Source of the DNA: Sabulibacter ruber
GTDB lineage: Bacteria > Bacteroidota > Bacteroidia > Cytophagales > Hymenobacteraceae
Assembly: GCF_017355955.1 (NCBI RefSeq)
Contig: NZ_JAFFID010000002.1
Location: forward strand, 682,001 to 746,000
DNA: 64,000 nt
Direction of reading: 5' to 3'
This document shows positions 1 through 9,185 of this stretch, one piece after another (within the stretch, counting starts at the first letter, position 1; the number at the start of each line of letters is the position of its first letter). The notes beneath the pieces are model-generated. The model searched no databases and was not told the origin of the DNA. It saw nothing but the letters and a program-made list of their open reading frames with translations. A program made the position numbers and the translations under genes.

Positions 1-254
1 AAAATATAATAATGATAAAATTCAATAAAATGGATGTAATTTAAATCATAATAAGATTGACATAGGATTTAATAAAGAGCTTTGGACTGGTTTGATAGTA
101 TTGTAGCATATAATAGTAGACTATAAGTAGTTTCATCGGCTGGAGCCAGCCTTGGTTAAGCAGGGTCTTAATACGTATAATCTTGGAAGTTTGGTTGGGA
201 GAAGGGAATATTATAGTTGCCCGGCTTAACTATAGACAATAGACGTTATAAAGC
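1..254. other. AT-rich leading gap, no gene seen
   Basis: This AT-rich stretch at the window edge has no convincing open reading frame, tRNA or repeat on either strand. It may hold the upstream region of a gene beyond the left edge, or simply spacer. It ends at the terminator that follows asnS. Confidence 0.4.
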
Positions 255-291
255 AAAAACGCCCTGCTGATATGGTCAGCAGGGCGTTTTT
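255..291. terminator. Terminator downstream of asnS
   Basis: A 16-bp perfect stem (AAAAACGCCCTGCTGA, 255-270, and its complement at 276-291) with a 5-nt loop. Both ends carry A/T runs, so it can act in both directions. It lies just past the asnS stop codon on the minus strand. Confidence 0.85.
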
Positions 292-319
292 GATCTGTTT
301 ATGTAAGAACTGGCTAAAA

Positions 320-1708
320 CTAGAATTCAGCGTTTTTAGGGAAACGTGGGAAGGGGATTACGTCTCTGATGTTGCCCATGCCGGTCACAAACAGCAACAG
401 ACGCTCAAAGCCCAACCCGAAGCCGCTGTGCGGAACCGTACCAAAACGGCGGGTATCCAGGAACCACCACATTTCTTTCTCCGGTACGCCAACCTCGCGC
501 ATGCGGGCCACCAACTTTTCGTAGTCTTCCTCCCGCTGAGAACCACCAATAATCTCCCCAATGCCCGGGAACAACACGTCCATGCCGCGTACGGTTTTTC
601 CGTCTTCGTTGAGCTTCATGTAGAAAGACTTGATTTCTTTAGGGTAGTCAATCAGGATTACCGGCTTCTTGAAGTGCTTCTCTACCAGGTAACGCTCGTG
701 CTCACTCTGTAAATCGGTGCCCCATTCTACTTTGTACTCAAACTTCTGCTTGGCTGTTTTCAGGATCTCCACCGCCTCGGTGTAGGTCAGGCGCTGGAAT
801 TCATTGCCTACCACAAAGTTCAGGCGGTTGAGCAGTTCCTTGTCGTACATGTCATTCAGGAACTGAAGATCGTCCTGGCAGTTGTCAAGGGCGTAGCGTA
901 CCAGGTACTTCAGGAAGTCCTCGGCCAGGTCCATGTTGTCTTCCAGTTCGTAGAAGGCCATCTCAGGCTCAATCATCCAGAACTCAGCCAGGTGACGGCT
1001 GGTGTTGGAGTTCTCGGCCCGGAACGTAGGACCAAAGGTGTAGATCTCAGACAGTGCCATTGCCACAACCTCGCCTTCCAGCTGACCAGAAACCGTGAGG
1101 TTAGTAGAGCGCCCGAAGAAGTCCTCGGCGAAGTTTACCTCGCCGGTCTCGGTAAGCGGTGGGTTTACCGGGTCAAGCGTGGTCACGCGGAACATCTCGC
1201 CGGCGCCTTCGGCATCAGAGGCGGTCACAATAGGCGTGTGGATGTAGAAGAACCCTTTCTCGTTGAAATATTGGTGCACGGCAAAAGCCATGGCGTGTCT
1301 AACGCGCAATACCGCGCCAAACGTGTTGGTGCGCGGGCGCAGATGGGCAATCTCGCGCAAGAACTCCAGTGAGTGGCCTTTCTTCTGCAACGGGTAGGTC
1401 TCTGGATCGGCGGTGCCTAACACCTCAATGGTGCGGGCCTGGATTTCCACGGTCTGGCCTTTGCCCTGGCTCTGAACCAAAGTGCCCAGTACAGAGACAC
1501 TGGCGCCGGTAGTAATATCACGCAGAGACTCGTCAGTAAACAAGTTCATGTCTGCCACTACCTGGATATTATGAATAGTAGAGCCGTCATTCACGGCAAT
1601 GAACGTCACGTATTTGTTGCCACGCTTGGTGCGCACCCAACCTTTTACCAACACCTCCTGGCCCTCGGGGGCTGTCTGGAGAACTGCTTTTACTTTGGTT
1701 CTTTTCAT
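320..1708 (-). CDS. asnS: Asparaginyl-tRNA synthetase
   Basis: Class IIb aminoacyl-tRNA synthetase that charges tRNA-Asn with asparagine in the cytoplasm. An N-terminal OB-fold anticodon-binding domain (about residues 18-102, [14 protein letters not shown]) precedes the class II core. Motif 2 is [20 protein letters not shown] and motif 3 is [12 protein letters not shown], followed by the conserved [10 protein letters not shown] end. The chosen start at 1708 ([10 protein letters not shown]) gives 462 residues, the normal family length; an in-frame ATG at 1750 would add 14 non-conserved residues. A candidate -7 element (TAAATTTG) lies at 1759-1752. The gene stands alone, divergent from rpoN. 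The AsnS rather than AspS assignment rests on overall similarity and length. Confidence 0.96.
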   Translation of the reverse strand: MKRTKVKAVLQTAPEGQEVLVKGWVRTKRGNKYVTFIAVNDGSTIHNIQVVADMNLFTDESLRDITTGASVSVLGTLVQSQGKGQTVEIQARTIEVLGTADPETYPLQKKGHSLEFLREIAHLRPRTNTFGAVLRVRHAMAFAVHQYFNEKGFFYIHTPIVTASDAEGAGEMFRVTTLDPVNPPLTETGEVNFAEDFFGRSTNLTVSGQLEGEVVAMALSEIYTFGPTFRAENSNTSRHLAEFWMIEPEMAFYELEDNMDLAEDFLKYLVRYALDNCQDDLQFLNDMYDKELLNRLNFVVGNEFQRLTYTEAVEILKTAKQKFEYKVEWGTDLQSEHERYLVEKHFKKPVILIDYPKEIKSFYMKLNEDGKTVRGMDVLFPGIGEIIGGSQREEDYEKLVARMREVGVPEKEMWWFLDTRRFGTVPHSGFGLGFERLLLFVTGMGNIRDVIPFPRFPKNAEF

Positions 1709-1751
1709 GTTGTTTTGTGTAAAACGGCCCTGAAACAGGGGCAAAATCAAG

Positions 1752-1759
1752 CAAATTTA
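1752..1759 (-). promoter_or_regulatory. Candidate asnS -7 element
   Basis: TAAATTTG on the minus strand matches the Bacteroidota -7 consensus TAnnTTTG and lies 43 nt before the chosen asnS start. No clear -33 TTG is visible at the usual distance. Confidence 0.45.
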
Positions 1760-1861
1760 TGCTAAAATGCAGAGAATACATGCGTTAGAAACCGCCTCTC
1801 TGCACGTTATATGTTTAAAATCGGCCAGGCATTTACCTGGGAGGGGTCAAAATTAACCTTT

Positions 1862-1894
1862 TTTGCAATCCAGTAGTAAAAATCCATAACTTTG
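1862..1894 (+). promoter_or_regulatory. Candidate rpoN promoter
   Basis: TTTG (1862-1865), a 21-nt spacer and a perfect TAACTTTG (1887-1894) fit the Bacteroidota primary-sigma promoter. It sits 37 nt before the ATG at 1932, which supports that start over the upstream in-frame ATGs. Confidence 0.6.
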
Positions 1895-1931
1895 GCATAG
1901 TCCGCACTTGTGTGGCATGTGCCGTTCGCTT

Positions 1932-3413
1932 ATGCAGAGACTTGACCTAAAACAGCTTTTATCCCAGAAATTATCACCGCAGCAGATCCAGTTCATCAAA
2001 TTGCTGCAGGTGCCTACCGCTGAGCTGGAGGCCCGCATCAAAGAAGAACTGGAGGTGAATCCCGCTCTGGAAGAGGGAGATGCCGCCGATGAGCCTGTGG
2101 CCGATAACGAGGATTCCAGTAGTGATGCCGATGATGAATTCGACAACACCGAGGATGATTTTGCCGATGAGGAAGTACGCCGTGATGACGATGACGTAGA
2201 CCTGGGAGACTATCTCAACGATGATGAGATTGCCGGCTACAAAATGCAGGGCGATGGCCCCGGCGAGGAAGAAGACCGTGAAATGCCCATTGCGTTCACC
2301 GGTTCTCTCACCGATGCCCTCATTGACCAGTTAGGTTTTCTCAACTTAGACGAAAAACAGTTTGCCATTGGCATGCAGCTCATTGGCAGCATTGACCAGG
2401 ACGGCTACATCCGGCGCGAACTGCAGGCCATTTCCAATGACCTGGCCTTCTCGCAGAACATTGACGCCAGCGTAGAGGAGATTGAAGATGTGCTGCGCCG
2501 TATCCAGGCGTTTGACCCGCCCGGCATCGCGGCCCGAGACCTGCAGGAGTGCCTCTTGCTCCAGCTGGAACGCCGCGACCCAGACGATATCACCGAGATT
2601 GCCGAGCAGATCATCCATGACTGCTTTGACGAGTTCACCAAGAAGCACTATTCTAAAATTCAGCAGAAACTGGAGCTGGAAGACTATGAGCTCAAAGCAG
2701 CCATTGACCTCATCCTGAAGCTGAATCCCAAGCCCGGCGGATCTGGCGGGGCTACCCGGGTGCAGTACGTGATCCCAGACTTCATCATCACCAATGAAGA
2801 CGGGCAGTTGCAGCTTTCTTTGAACGCCCGCAACGCCCCGGATCTGCGCATTTCCCGCTCCTACGCCGAAATGTTTGACGCCTATGACAAGAGCGCCAAG
2901 AAAGATAAGAAACTGAAGGAGACGGTCACCTTTGTGAAGCAGAAGCTGGATGCCGCCAAATGGTTTATTGATGCCATTAAACAGCGCCAGAACACCCTGC
3001 TCCGCACCATGGAAGCCATCATGCGCCGCCAGTACGATTACTTTCTGGAAGGCGATGAAAGCAAGCTCAAGCCCATGATCCTGAAAGATATTGCCGAGGA
3101 CATAGGCATGGACATCTCCACCGTGAGCCGGGTAGCCAACAGCAAGAGCGTGCAGACCGAGTTCGGGATTATTCCGTTGAAGTTCTTCTTCTCAGAAGGG
3201 ATTGCCACCGATGCCGGCGAAGACGCCAGTAGCCGGGAGGTGAAGGCCATTCTCAAAGACATCATTGACAAAGAGGACAAGCGCAAGCCGCTCTCAGACG
3301 ACAAGATTGAGAAGATGCTCAACGAGAAAGGCTATAACATTGCCCGCCGCACCGTGGCCAAATACCGCGAGCAGCTGAATATCCCGGTGGCCCGTCTGCG
3401 CAAAGAACTCTAA
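1932..3413 (+). CDS. rpoN: RNA polymerase sigma-54 factor RpoN
   Basis: Alternative sigma factor that directs polymerase to -24/-12 promoters and needs AAA+ enhancer-binding activators. Region I is the Gln/Leu-rich N-terminus (LDLKQLLSQKLSPQQIQF), region II a strongly acidic linker at about residues 48-95 (runs of D and E), then the core-binding domain and the C-terminal HTH with a perfect RpoN box, ARRTVAKYRE, close to the end. The start at 1932 (MQRLDLKQ) gives 493 residues, a usual length; in-frame ATGs lie further upstream but add no family sequence. The gene is monocistronic and no activator gene lies in this window. Confidence 0.96.
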   Translation: MQRLDLKQLLSQKLSPQQIQFIKLLQVPTAELEARIKEELEVNPALEEGDAADEPVADNEDSSSDADDEFDNTEDDFADEEVRRDDDDVDLGDYLNDDEIAGYKMQGDGPGEEEDREMPIAFTGSLTDALIDQLGFLNLDEKQFAIGMQLIGSIDQDGYIRRELQAISNDLAFSQNIDASVEEIEDVLRRIQAFDPPGIAARDLQECLLLQLERRDPDDITEIAEQIIHDCFDEFTKKHYSKIQQKLELEDYELKAAIDLILKLNPKPGGSGGATRVQYVIPDFIITNEDGQLQLSLNARNAPDLRISRSYAEMFDAYDKSAKKDKKLKETVTFVKQKLDAAKWFIDAIKQRQNTLLRTMEAIMRRQYDYFLEGDESKLKPMILKDIAEDIGMDISTVSRVANSKSVQTEFGIIPLKFFFSEGIATDAGEDASSREVKAILKDIIDKEDKRKPLSDDKIEKMLNEKGYNIARRTVAKYREQLNIPVARLRKEL

Positions 3414-3421
3414 CACGCAGG

Positions 3422-3557
3422 TTAATTGAGAATTCAGAATTAGGAATTAAGAATTAAGATTGGGGAAGCGCCGCCTTTCTAGATGTTCGTTCTGCCTACT
3501 TCTGGTTCTGATTAACCAATGTTCATTCCTAATTGTCAATTCTTAATTCTTAATTAA
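3422..3557. repeat. AT-rich inverted GAATTAAG-type repeat, copy 1
   Basis: Two arms rich in AATTAAGAATTAAG / AATTAGGAATTAAG (3422-3463 and, inverted, 3517-3557) flank about 50 nt of unrelated sequence. The same words recur at 30273-30356. The right arm ends 5 nt before the GTG start of the next gene. Confidence 0.7.
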
Positions 3558-3562
3558 AAAGA

Positions 3563-4183
3563 GTGAGTTCCCGCCTTGCAACGGCCCTTTCAGTAGTTTT
3601 TCACCCGTTGCTGATCCCTACCTACCTGTTCAGTCTGCTGCTGTACTATCTGCCGCCCGAGGTGTTCTCGTACCCTCCGGAGGGCCGGCGGCTGATTGTG
3701 CTGTTGGTGTTCATGATCACTTTTCTGCTGCCTACCCTGGGAACCCTCCTGATGCAGCATGCCGGGTTTGTGGACTCGCTTACCTTAGAGGAACGCACAG
3801 ACCGTAAGTGGCCTTTGCTGTTGGCGGCTACCTGCTATACCGTGCTAACCGTGGTGTTCTACCGCATGTCTTTCTTTGATCATTTGTTTTACATGATGAT
3901 GGGCATTATCACGGCATCGGTGTACCTGGCGTTGGTCATCAACCAGTTCTGGAAGATAAGCGCCCACAGCATTGGCTTAGGCGGAGCCTTGGGTATTCTG
4001 GTGCTGCTCCATGTATGGCTCCCCGAGGCGTATTTGCTTTACCCCATTGTGGCCGGATGCATCATCTGCGGAGCGGTGCTTTCGGCCAGGTTAGCGTTGG
4101 GAGCCCACACCACAAAGCAAGTGTACACCGGTTTCCTGCTAGGCTTCCTGTTGGGCATCAGCCTGTGGGGAATCCAGTTTTAA
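3563..4183 (+). CDS. PAP2-like integral membrane protein
   Basis: A 206-residue protein with about seven hydrophobic segments. The C-terminal half resembles the membrane phosphatidic-acid phosphatase (PAP2) fold: KISAHSIGLGGALG looks like the S-G-H motif and SARLALGAHTTKQVYTGFLLG like the motif S-R-x5-H-x3-D-x3-G, but the usual catalytic Asp after the His is Gln/Val here. It may therefore be a non-catalytic relative or work on a different substrate. The start is a GTG: an in-frame stop at 3551 leaves no upstream alternative, and the next Met is at residue 51. The upstream AT-rich repeat ends at its ribosome-binding region. Confidence 0.6.
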   Translation: MSSRLATALSVVFHPLLIPTYLFSLLLYYLPPEVFSYPPEGRRLIVLLVFMITFLLPTLGTLLMQHAGFVDSLTLEERTDRKWPLLLAATCYTVLTVVFYRMSFFDHLFYMMMGIITASVYLALVINQFWKISAHSIGLGGALGILVLLHVWLPEAYLLYPIVAGCIICGAVLSARLALGAHTTKQVYTGFLLGFLLGISLWGIQF

Positions 4184-4313
4184 GCCCGATTTTCCTGAAA
4201 CAGACCTGAACCAGTTTTTCGTCATCGTTCCAAATTCAGGCCGAAAACAGAACAGGAAATCTGGCTGTCAGAAAAATTTCAGATATTAGAGAACAATTTC
4301 TGATTAGCCCATC

Positions 4314-4904
4314 ATGCGTTTTAAGTATCTGTTGTCTCTCCTATTTTGCTTGTTCTTGTTTGGTTCTGCTGAAAGTGTAGCACAAACGGGTACGTCAGAG
4401 GCGCAAATCATCCAAAATTTCCTGAAGTTCCTGGCCTCGCAGAACGGCATGCACAACCGGGTGGATAAAAACATCCTGCCCTGGAAACTGCCCGAAGTGT
4501 ACCTGAATGACTCCCTGTGGGCCAAAGTCAATATTTCTGACGGAAGCCGGATTGCCGCCCGGCAAGGTTTGTACGGCGGCGGCCCTCAGCTTAAAATGGA
4601 TTACGCCCTTACCAACAAAGATTTCGAGCGCATTAAAACTAAGATCAGGAAACAGGAAAAGAAGGAGTGGACCTCGGCTGACTTCACTGAGAAAACAATT
4701 GTGGTGCAGGAGTTGGGGTTAGCGCCCGCGGCATATTATGCCTATTCTTATCCTGTTGTGATTCCTTCTAAAAACCTGGTGCTGGTGAAGCGGCATTTCC
4801 ATTCAGAAAAGGTGTATAGCCGTTGGACCTGCGTTGAGGCGTACCGAATCTTAAAATCAGGGCAGTTCAAGTTTGAGAACTGCTACCAGAGAACTGAGAA
4901 CTAA
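4314..4904 (+). CDS. Secreted protein of unknown function
   Basis: A 196-residue protein with a clear Sec signal peptide (MRFKYLLSLLFCLFLFGSAESVAQ, cleavage after about residue 24). I recognise no domain. The mature part has a Tyr-rich stretch (AAYYAYSYPVVIP, about residues 140-152), two Cys near the C-terminus (WTCVEAYR and FENCYQR) that could form a disulfide, and a basic middle. It lies between the PAP2-like gene and the M28 peptidase, about 110-130 nt from each, with no sign of co-transcription. An exported or periplasmic location is inferred from the signal peptide only. Confidence 0.6.
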   Translation: MRFKYLLSLLFCLFLFGSAESVAQTGTSEAQIIQNFLKFLASQNGMHNRVDKNILPWKLPEVYLNDSLWAKVNISDGSRIAARQGLYGGGPQLKMDYALTNKDFERIKTKIRKQEKKEWTSADFTEKTIVVQELGLAPAAYYAYSYPVVIPSKNLVLVKRHFHSEKVYSRWTCVEAYRILKSGQFKFENCYQRTEN

Positions 4905-4960
4905 GTTTTTTGAAACCAGGCTGTTTCTATATGATTCAGTTACAGGTTTTTAGTTTTTCT

Positions 4961-4991
4961 TTGGTTTGATATATAGGCTTCTCTATATTTA
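4961..4991 (+). promoter_or_regulatory. Candidate promoter of the M28 peptidase gene
   Basis: TTG (4961-4963), a 20-nt spacer and TATATTTA (4984-4991), one base off the TAnnTTTG consensus, lie 22 nt before the ATG at 5014. Confidence 0.4.
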
Positions 4992-5013
4992 CCCAGCATA
5001 AACCACTTCTCTA

Positions 5014-6570
5014 ATGAACAAAACCCTACAATTGATTTTAGGCGCCGCTTTTCTGGCGATGCCTGCCTTTGCCCAGCAAGTGGAGCCTTTAGATGCCGCC
5101 GTGGTGGAGAAAATCCGCCAGGAAGGATTGAAGAACTCCCAGGTGATGGACATCGCCTTTTACCTGACCGATGTAAACGGCCCGCGTCTTTCCGGTTCTA
5201 CCGGTCTGGCCAAAGCCAACCAGTGGACCAAAGACAAACTGACTTCCTGGGGCCTGAAAAACGCCGTGATTGAGCCTTGGGGTACGTTTGGCAAAGGATG
5301 GGAAGTGGAGAAATCGTATCTGGCGCTTACCAAGCCGTATTACCAGCCTATGATTGGCTCGCCCAAAGCCTGGACACCGGGCACCAACGGAGCCATCAAG
5401 GCACAGGTGGCCCTGGTGAAAGCCGCCAAAGAAGAGGACCTGGCGCAGTACGCCGGTAAGCTGAAAGGCAAAGTAGTGATGATGGAAGTAACCACCCCTA
5501 TTAAAACCACCTTCACCGCCGATGCCACCCGTTACACCGATGAGCAGTTGCAGAAACTAGCCGAGCCGGTACAATCATCTGCGGGCCGCACGCCCATGAC
5601 CGAGGAGCAAAGAGCCGCTTTCCAGGCCCGCCGCGCCCTCATGGCCAAGATGAACGAGATGTTCCAGAAAGAAGGAGCCGTAGCCGTGTTCAGCGGCCGC
5701 GGTGGTTCGCATGGAACGTACTTCACTACCAATGGCGCTTCTTACGCCATGGATGCGCCAGCCGTGTTGCCTGAGTTTGAGATGGCTCAGGAAGACCTGG
5801 CCCGCATGAGCCGCCTGTTGGCCGCCGGTATTCCCGTGGAAGTGGAGCTGGAAAGCAAAACCCGTTTCCTCACCGAAGATCCGCAAGGCTACAACGTGAT
5901 CGCGGAGATTCCGGGCACCGATAAAAAACTGAAATCAGAAATTGTGATGCTGGGCGGGCACATTGATTCCTGGCACGCGGCTACCGGCGCCACCGATAAC
6001 GCCGCCGGCGTGGCCGTGATGATGGAAGCCGTTCGTATCATTAAGGCTCTGAACCTGCAACCGAAACGCACCATCCGGATTGCGCTATGGGGCGGCGAGG
6101 AGCAAGGCTTGCACGGTTCCCGCGGATACGCCAAGAAACACCTGGGCGACCCGGCTACCATGAAACTGTTGCCTGAGCACGCCAAGATTGCCGGTTACTT
6201 TAACCTGGACAACGGCTCGGGTAAAATCAGAGGAATTTACACGCAGGGCAACGAGGCCGTGGCTCCGTTGTTTAAAGAGTGGCTGAAGCCGTTCCATGAT
6301 CTGGGCGCCACCACCGTGACCAATCGCAACACCGGCGGCACCGACCACCTTTCGTTTGACGGGTTGGGCTTACCCGGTTTCCAGTTCATCCAGGACGGGT
6401 TGGAGTACAACACCCGTACGCACCACACCAACATGGACACCTATGACCGTCTGCAGGCCGATGACCTGAAGCAAGCCTCCGTAATTGTGGCGTCGTTCGT
6501 GTACCAGACCGCCATCCGGAAAGACAAACTGCCGCGCAAGGCGCTTCCGCAGGTGAAGCCGCAGTCTTAA
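5014..6570 (+). CDS. M28-family zinc aminopeptidase/carboxypeptidase
   Basis: Exported co-catalytic zinc exopeptidase, 518 residues. A Sec signal peptide (NKTLQLILGAAFLAMPAFAQ) is followed by a PA-like insert domain (about 130-280) and the M28 peptidase domain (about 290-500). Zinc and catalytic motifs are GGHIDSW (His316, Asp318), TDNAAG (Asp328), the Glu pair in GGEEQGLHGS (362-363), FNLDNGSG and the late TDHLSFDG His. All expected ligands are present, so it should be active. It probably releases N-terminal amino acids from peptides in the periplasm or outside the cell; exact specificity cannot be read from the sequence. It ends 23 nt before a strong terminator. Confidence 0.9.
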   Translation: MNKTLQLILGAAFLAMPAFAQQVEPLDAAVVEKIRQEGLKNSQVMDIAFYLTDVNGPRLSGSTGLAKANQWTKDKLTSWGLKNAVIEPWGTFGKGWEVEKSYLALTKPYYQPMIGSPKAWTPGTNGAIKAQVALVKAAKEEDLAQYAGKLKGKVVMMEVTTPIKTTFTADATRYTDEQLQKLAEPVQSSAGRTPMTEEQRAAFQARRALMAKMNEMFQKEGAVAVFSGRGGSHGTYFTTNGASYAMDAPAVLPEFEMAQEDLARMSRLLAAGIPVEVELESKTRFLTEDPQGYNVIAEIPGTDKKLKSEIVMLGGHIDSWHAATGATDNAAGVAVMMEAVRIIKALNLQPKRTIRIALWGGEEQGLHGSRGYAKKHLGDPATMKLLPEHAKIAGYFNLDNGSGKIRGIYTQGNEAVAPLFKEWLKPFHDLGATTVTNRNTGGTDHLSFDGLGLPGFQFIQDGLEYNTRTHHTNMDTYDRLQADDLKQASVIVASFVYQTAIRKDKLPRKALPQVKPQS

Positions 6571-6593
6571 GCTGTTTTAGAAAAATCACCTTG

Positions 6594-6634
6594 AAAACGG
6601 CCTTTCTTCAGTCCTTCTGAAGAAAGGCCGTTTT
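6594..6634 (+). terminator. Terminator after the M28 peptidase gene
   Basis: A perfect 18-bp stem (AAAACGGCCTTTCTTCAG at 6594-6611, complement at 6617-6634) with a 5-nt loop and a T-rich tail (TTTTGTTTTG). Confidence 0.9.
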
Positions 6635-6636
6635 GT

Positions 6637-6669
6637 TTTGCCTCTGTCCTGAATTTGCGCTTACATTTA
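6637..6669 (+). promoter_or_regulatory. Candidate promoter of the GH20 gene
   Basis: TTTG (6637-6640), 21 nt and TACATTTA (6662-6669), one mismatch to TAnnTTTG, lie 55 nt before the ATG at 6725. Confidence 0.4.
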
Positions 6670-6724
6670 CACCTTCCATCTGCTTGCGGCATTGTACCGC
6701 TAAACCTCACAAAACCCCTGACCC

Positions 6725-8374
6725 ATGAAGAAACGCTGGCTGACCTTGTTCTCTGTTTTAGGAACTGTTATCTCCCTGCACTGCCGGGGGCAGGCACCTT
6801 CCGTCAATAACATTGTCCCCAAGCCCGTTTCCTATATTGCCACTGATGAAAGACCGGTCACCCTCAGTCGGCACACCGTGATTTTGGCCGATGACCAGTA
6901 CAAAGCACAAGCCGAGTACCTGCAGGGACTGCTGCTGGACCAGTGTGATCTGGCCCTGGCCATTGCCACTCCTGACACCAAGTTGGGCCGGCATTCCCGC
7001 ATTATGCTGGTGCACGACACCATTGAAGCCAACCGGCCCGAGATGTATTGGCTGGAATCTGGTGGACCGGTTGTCAGGATAAAGGCGCGCGACGTGGCGG
7101 GCATGGTACACGGCATTCAGACCTTCTTGCAGCTGCTGCCGCTGGGCAAGGTGAAGGAAGTGAAGTTCCCTACGGTGGAGATCAAAGATTACCCAAGGTT
7201 TGCCTACCGCGGCATGCACCTGGATGTGAGCCGCCACATCTTCCCCGTAGATTTCCTGAAGAAGTACATTGATTACCTGGCGTTCCACAAATTCAACAAC
7301 TTCCATTGGCACCTCACCGATGACCAGGGCTGGCGCCTTGAAATTAAAAGTTATCCTAAACTCACCCAGGTAGGCGCCTGGCGTAACTCCACCCTCATTG
7401 GGCACTTCAAAGACACTCCCGCCCGCTATGACTCTACCCGCTACGGCGGATTTTACACCCAGGACCAGGTGCGGGAGATTGTGCAGTACGCGGCCGTGCG
7501 GGGCATCAACGTAATCCCTGAGATTGATATCCCGGGCCACAGCCGCGCGATTATCGCCTCTTATCCAGAATTCAGCACCAAACCAGACTCGGCCTGGCAG
7601 GTGGCCAATACGTGGGGCATGTACAACCGGCAGAACAACGTGCTGGCGCCCAATCCGGGTACGTTCAAGTTCCTAGAAACCGTGTTCCACGAGGTAGCCG
7701 ATCTGTTCCCGTCTGAGTACATCCACCTTGGCGGCGATGAGTGCAGCAAGATGTGGTGGAAAGCCGATCTCAAGACGCAGGCCTTCATGAAAGTCAACAA
7801 CCTCAAAGACGAGAAAGAACTGCAGACCTATTTCATCAAGCAGGTGTCGGGGTATCTGGCCCAGAAGAACAAGAAAGTCATTGGCTGGCACGAGATCCTG
7901 GAAGGCAATTTAGATACCACCGCCGTGGTCATGAACTGGGGCGGAGCCAAGCAAGGGATTGAAGCCGCTCAGCGCCGGCACCCCGTGATCATGTCGCCGG
8001 GCAATCCGCTGTATTTTGACAACTACCAGTCCAAAGACCCCAAAGACAGCCTGGCCATCCATGGCTACAACCCGCTGGATGCCGTGTACAACTTCAACCC
8101 GGTGCCCGCAGAACTGCAGCAATTAAAGCTTGACCGCTACATTCTGGGGGCGCAGGCCAACGTCTGGACTGAGTACATGGGCTACCCCTCCAAGGTGGAA
8201 TACATGGTGTTCCCGCGCATGACCGCCCTGAGCGAGGTGCTCTGGACCGATCCCCGGCAGAAAGACTTCGCAGATTTCAAAAGGAGGCTGAAAACGGCCA
8301 TTTTGCCCCGTTATGCTTTCTGGGGCAGCGCCTATTTCAAGGACTTTGAGCGGTGGACCATCGCTGATAAATAA
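6725..8374 (+). CDS. Beta-N-acetylhexosaminidase (GH20)
   Basis: Exported retaining exo-glycosidase that removes terminal GlcNAc/GalNAc from chitooligosaccharides or glycans by substrate-assisted catalysis. After an N-terminal signal sequence come the GH20b alpha/beta domain (about 30-155) and the TIM barrel (about 160-510). Family motifs are RGMHLDVSRH, NNFHWHLTDDQGWR, PEIDIPGH and HLGGDECSKMWW, with the catalytic Asp-Glu pair at 338-339, and NVWTEY near the end. Its 549 residues are normal for a Bacteroidota GH20. A Cys at residue 20 (ISLHC) is a poor lipobox, so soluble export is as likely as lipidation. No SusC/SusD pair or other sugar-locus genes are beside it. Confidence 0.93.
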   Translation: MKKRWLTLFSVLGTVISLHCRGQAPSVNNIVPKPVSYIATDERPVTLSRHTVILADDQYKAQAEYLQGLLLDQCDLALAIATPDTKLGRHSRIMLVHDTIEANRPEMYWLESGGPVVRIKARDVAGMVHGIQTFLQLLPLGKVKEVKFPTVEIKDYPRFAYRGMHLDVSRHIFPVDFLKKYIDYLAFHKFNNFHWHLTDDQGWRLEIKSYPKLTQVGAWRNSTLIGHFKDTPARYDSTRYGGFYTQDQVREIVQYAAVRGINVIPEIDIPGHSRAIIASYPEFSTKPDSAWQVANTWGMYNRQNNVLAPNPGTFKFLETVFHEVADLFPSEYIHLGGDECSKMWWKADLKTQAFMKVNNLKDEKELQTYFIKQVSGYLAQKNKKVIGWHEILEGNLDTTAVVMNWGGAKQGIEAAQRRHPVIMSPGNPLYFDNYQSKDPKDSLAIHGYNPLDAVYNFNPVPAELQQLKLDRYILGAQANVWTEYMGYPSKVEYMVFPRMTALSEVLWTDPRQKDFADFKRRLKTAILPRYAFWGSAYFKDFERWTIADK

Positions 8375-8443
8375 GAGCGAAGAAAGGGCACTAATTTGAT
8401 TTAGGCCTCGTTTCAAAAAAGCGGCTCAGAAACAGAGGGAGAC

Positions 8444-8473
8444 TTGAGTACTGGGTGCAACTTTGTATCTTTA
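8444..8473 (+). promoter_or_regulatory. Candidate promoter for the small membrane gene pair
   Basis: TTG (8444-8446), a 19-nt spacer and TATCTTTA (8466-8473) lie 23 nt before the ATG at 8497. Confidence 0.55.
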
Positions 8474-8496
8474 CTGATTACCCATAGTTTTTACCC

Positions 8497-8682
8497 ATGA
8501 ATTCCCGTTCTGCCAACCTGGTGCTTAACTGCATGCTCACCGTCTCGTTCCTGATCATGATGTGGAGATTGGAAGATCCAAACATCATTGTCTCGTTAGC
8601 GGCCTTCCTGGGATTCATGATGTTTGTGGTTCTGAAGATCATTGTCGTGTTGCGGGAACGGAAAAGTAAATCGTCCAAGTAG
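8497..8682 (+). CDS. Small two-helix membrane protein
   Basis: A 61-residue protein with two predicted membrane helices (about 8-24 and 30-51) joined by a short loop (RLEDPN), and a basic C-terminus (RERKSKSSK) likely in the cytoplasm. I recognise no family. It ends 8 nt before the next gene, which also encodes a membrane protein, so the two are probably co-transcribed from the promoter at 8444-8473. The good promoter, the tight spacing and the clean hydrophobic pattern make it a real gene despite its size. Confidence 0.65.
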   Translation: MNSRSANLVLNCMLTVSFLIMMWRLEDPNIIVSLAAFLGFMMFVVLKIIVVLRERKSKSSK

Positions 8683-8690
8683 TTGTGTCT

Positions 8691-9158
8691 ATGGAATCAT
8701 TCTTTTTAAATCTATCGCCCGGAAACCAGAACGGTTCTGCTCTAGCCAAGCTGTACCTGTTTATGGCGGCGGTGTTTCTTATACTAGGCGGGCTGGGCGT
8801 GTACCGGCACTACACCGCCGATGAAGTGGCTGCCACGGTGTACATTCTGCCCGTATTGCAGTTGGCGTTGGCTATCTCGTACATCATTGTGGCTTGGCGC
8901 CGGCGCAAGCCGTCTGGCACCCGCTACGTGCAGGTCACTGAGGAGCACCTGGAACTGAAACTTTCCCTTACCCAGGAGCCAGTTACCTTGCCCTGGAGCA
9001 GCATCAGCCTGCTGCGCGTGCTGCCAGACAAACTGCTGTACCGGCTCATCTCAGGGCAAACCGGCCAGGTAGAGTTTGACTCTATCCCCGAGGAGTACGA
9101 AGAGGCGGTACGCAACGCCATCCGCAGTGCCGGCAGAAGAAAAGGCGTAAGTCTGTAA
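8691..9158 (+). CDS. Membrane protein with C-terminal cytoplasmic domain
   Basis: A 155-residue protein with two membrane helices (about 18-37 and 47-67), a basic stop-transfer segment (WRRRKPSG) and a soluble C-terminal domain of about 85 residues. The latter (YVQVTEEHLELKL.., then LPWSSISLLRVLPDKL) has the strand pattern of a PH-like domain, as in bacterial membrane PH proteins; that assignment is tentative. An in-frame GTG lies 6 nt upstream (8685), but the ATG at 8691 is the more likely start. It is the second gene of the pair that begins at 8497 and is followed by a strong terminator. Confidence 0.6.
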   Translation: MESFFLNLSPGNQNGSALAKLYLFMAAVFLILGGLGVYRHYTADEVAATVYILPVLQLALAISYIIVAWRRRKPSGTRYVQVTEEHLELKLSLTQEPVTLPWSSISLLRVLPDKLLYRLISGQTGQVEFDSIPEEYEEAVRNAIRSAGRRKGVSL

Positions 9159-9185
9159 GCTGGTTCTGCTGTAAATCAATCATTA

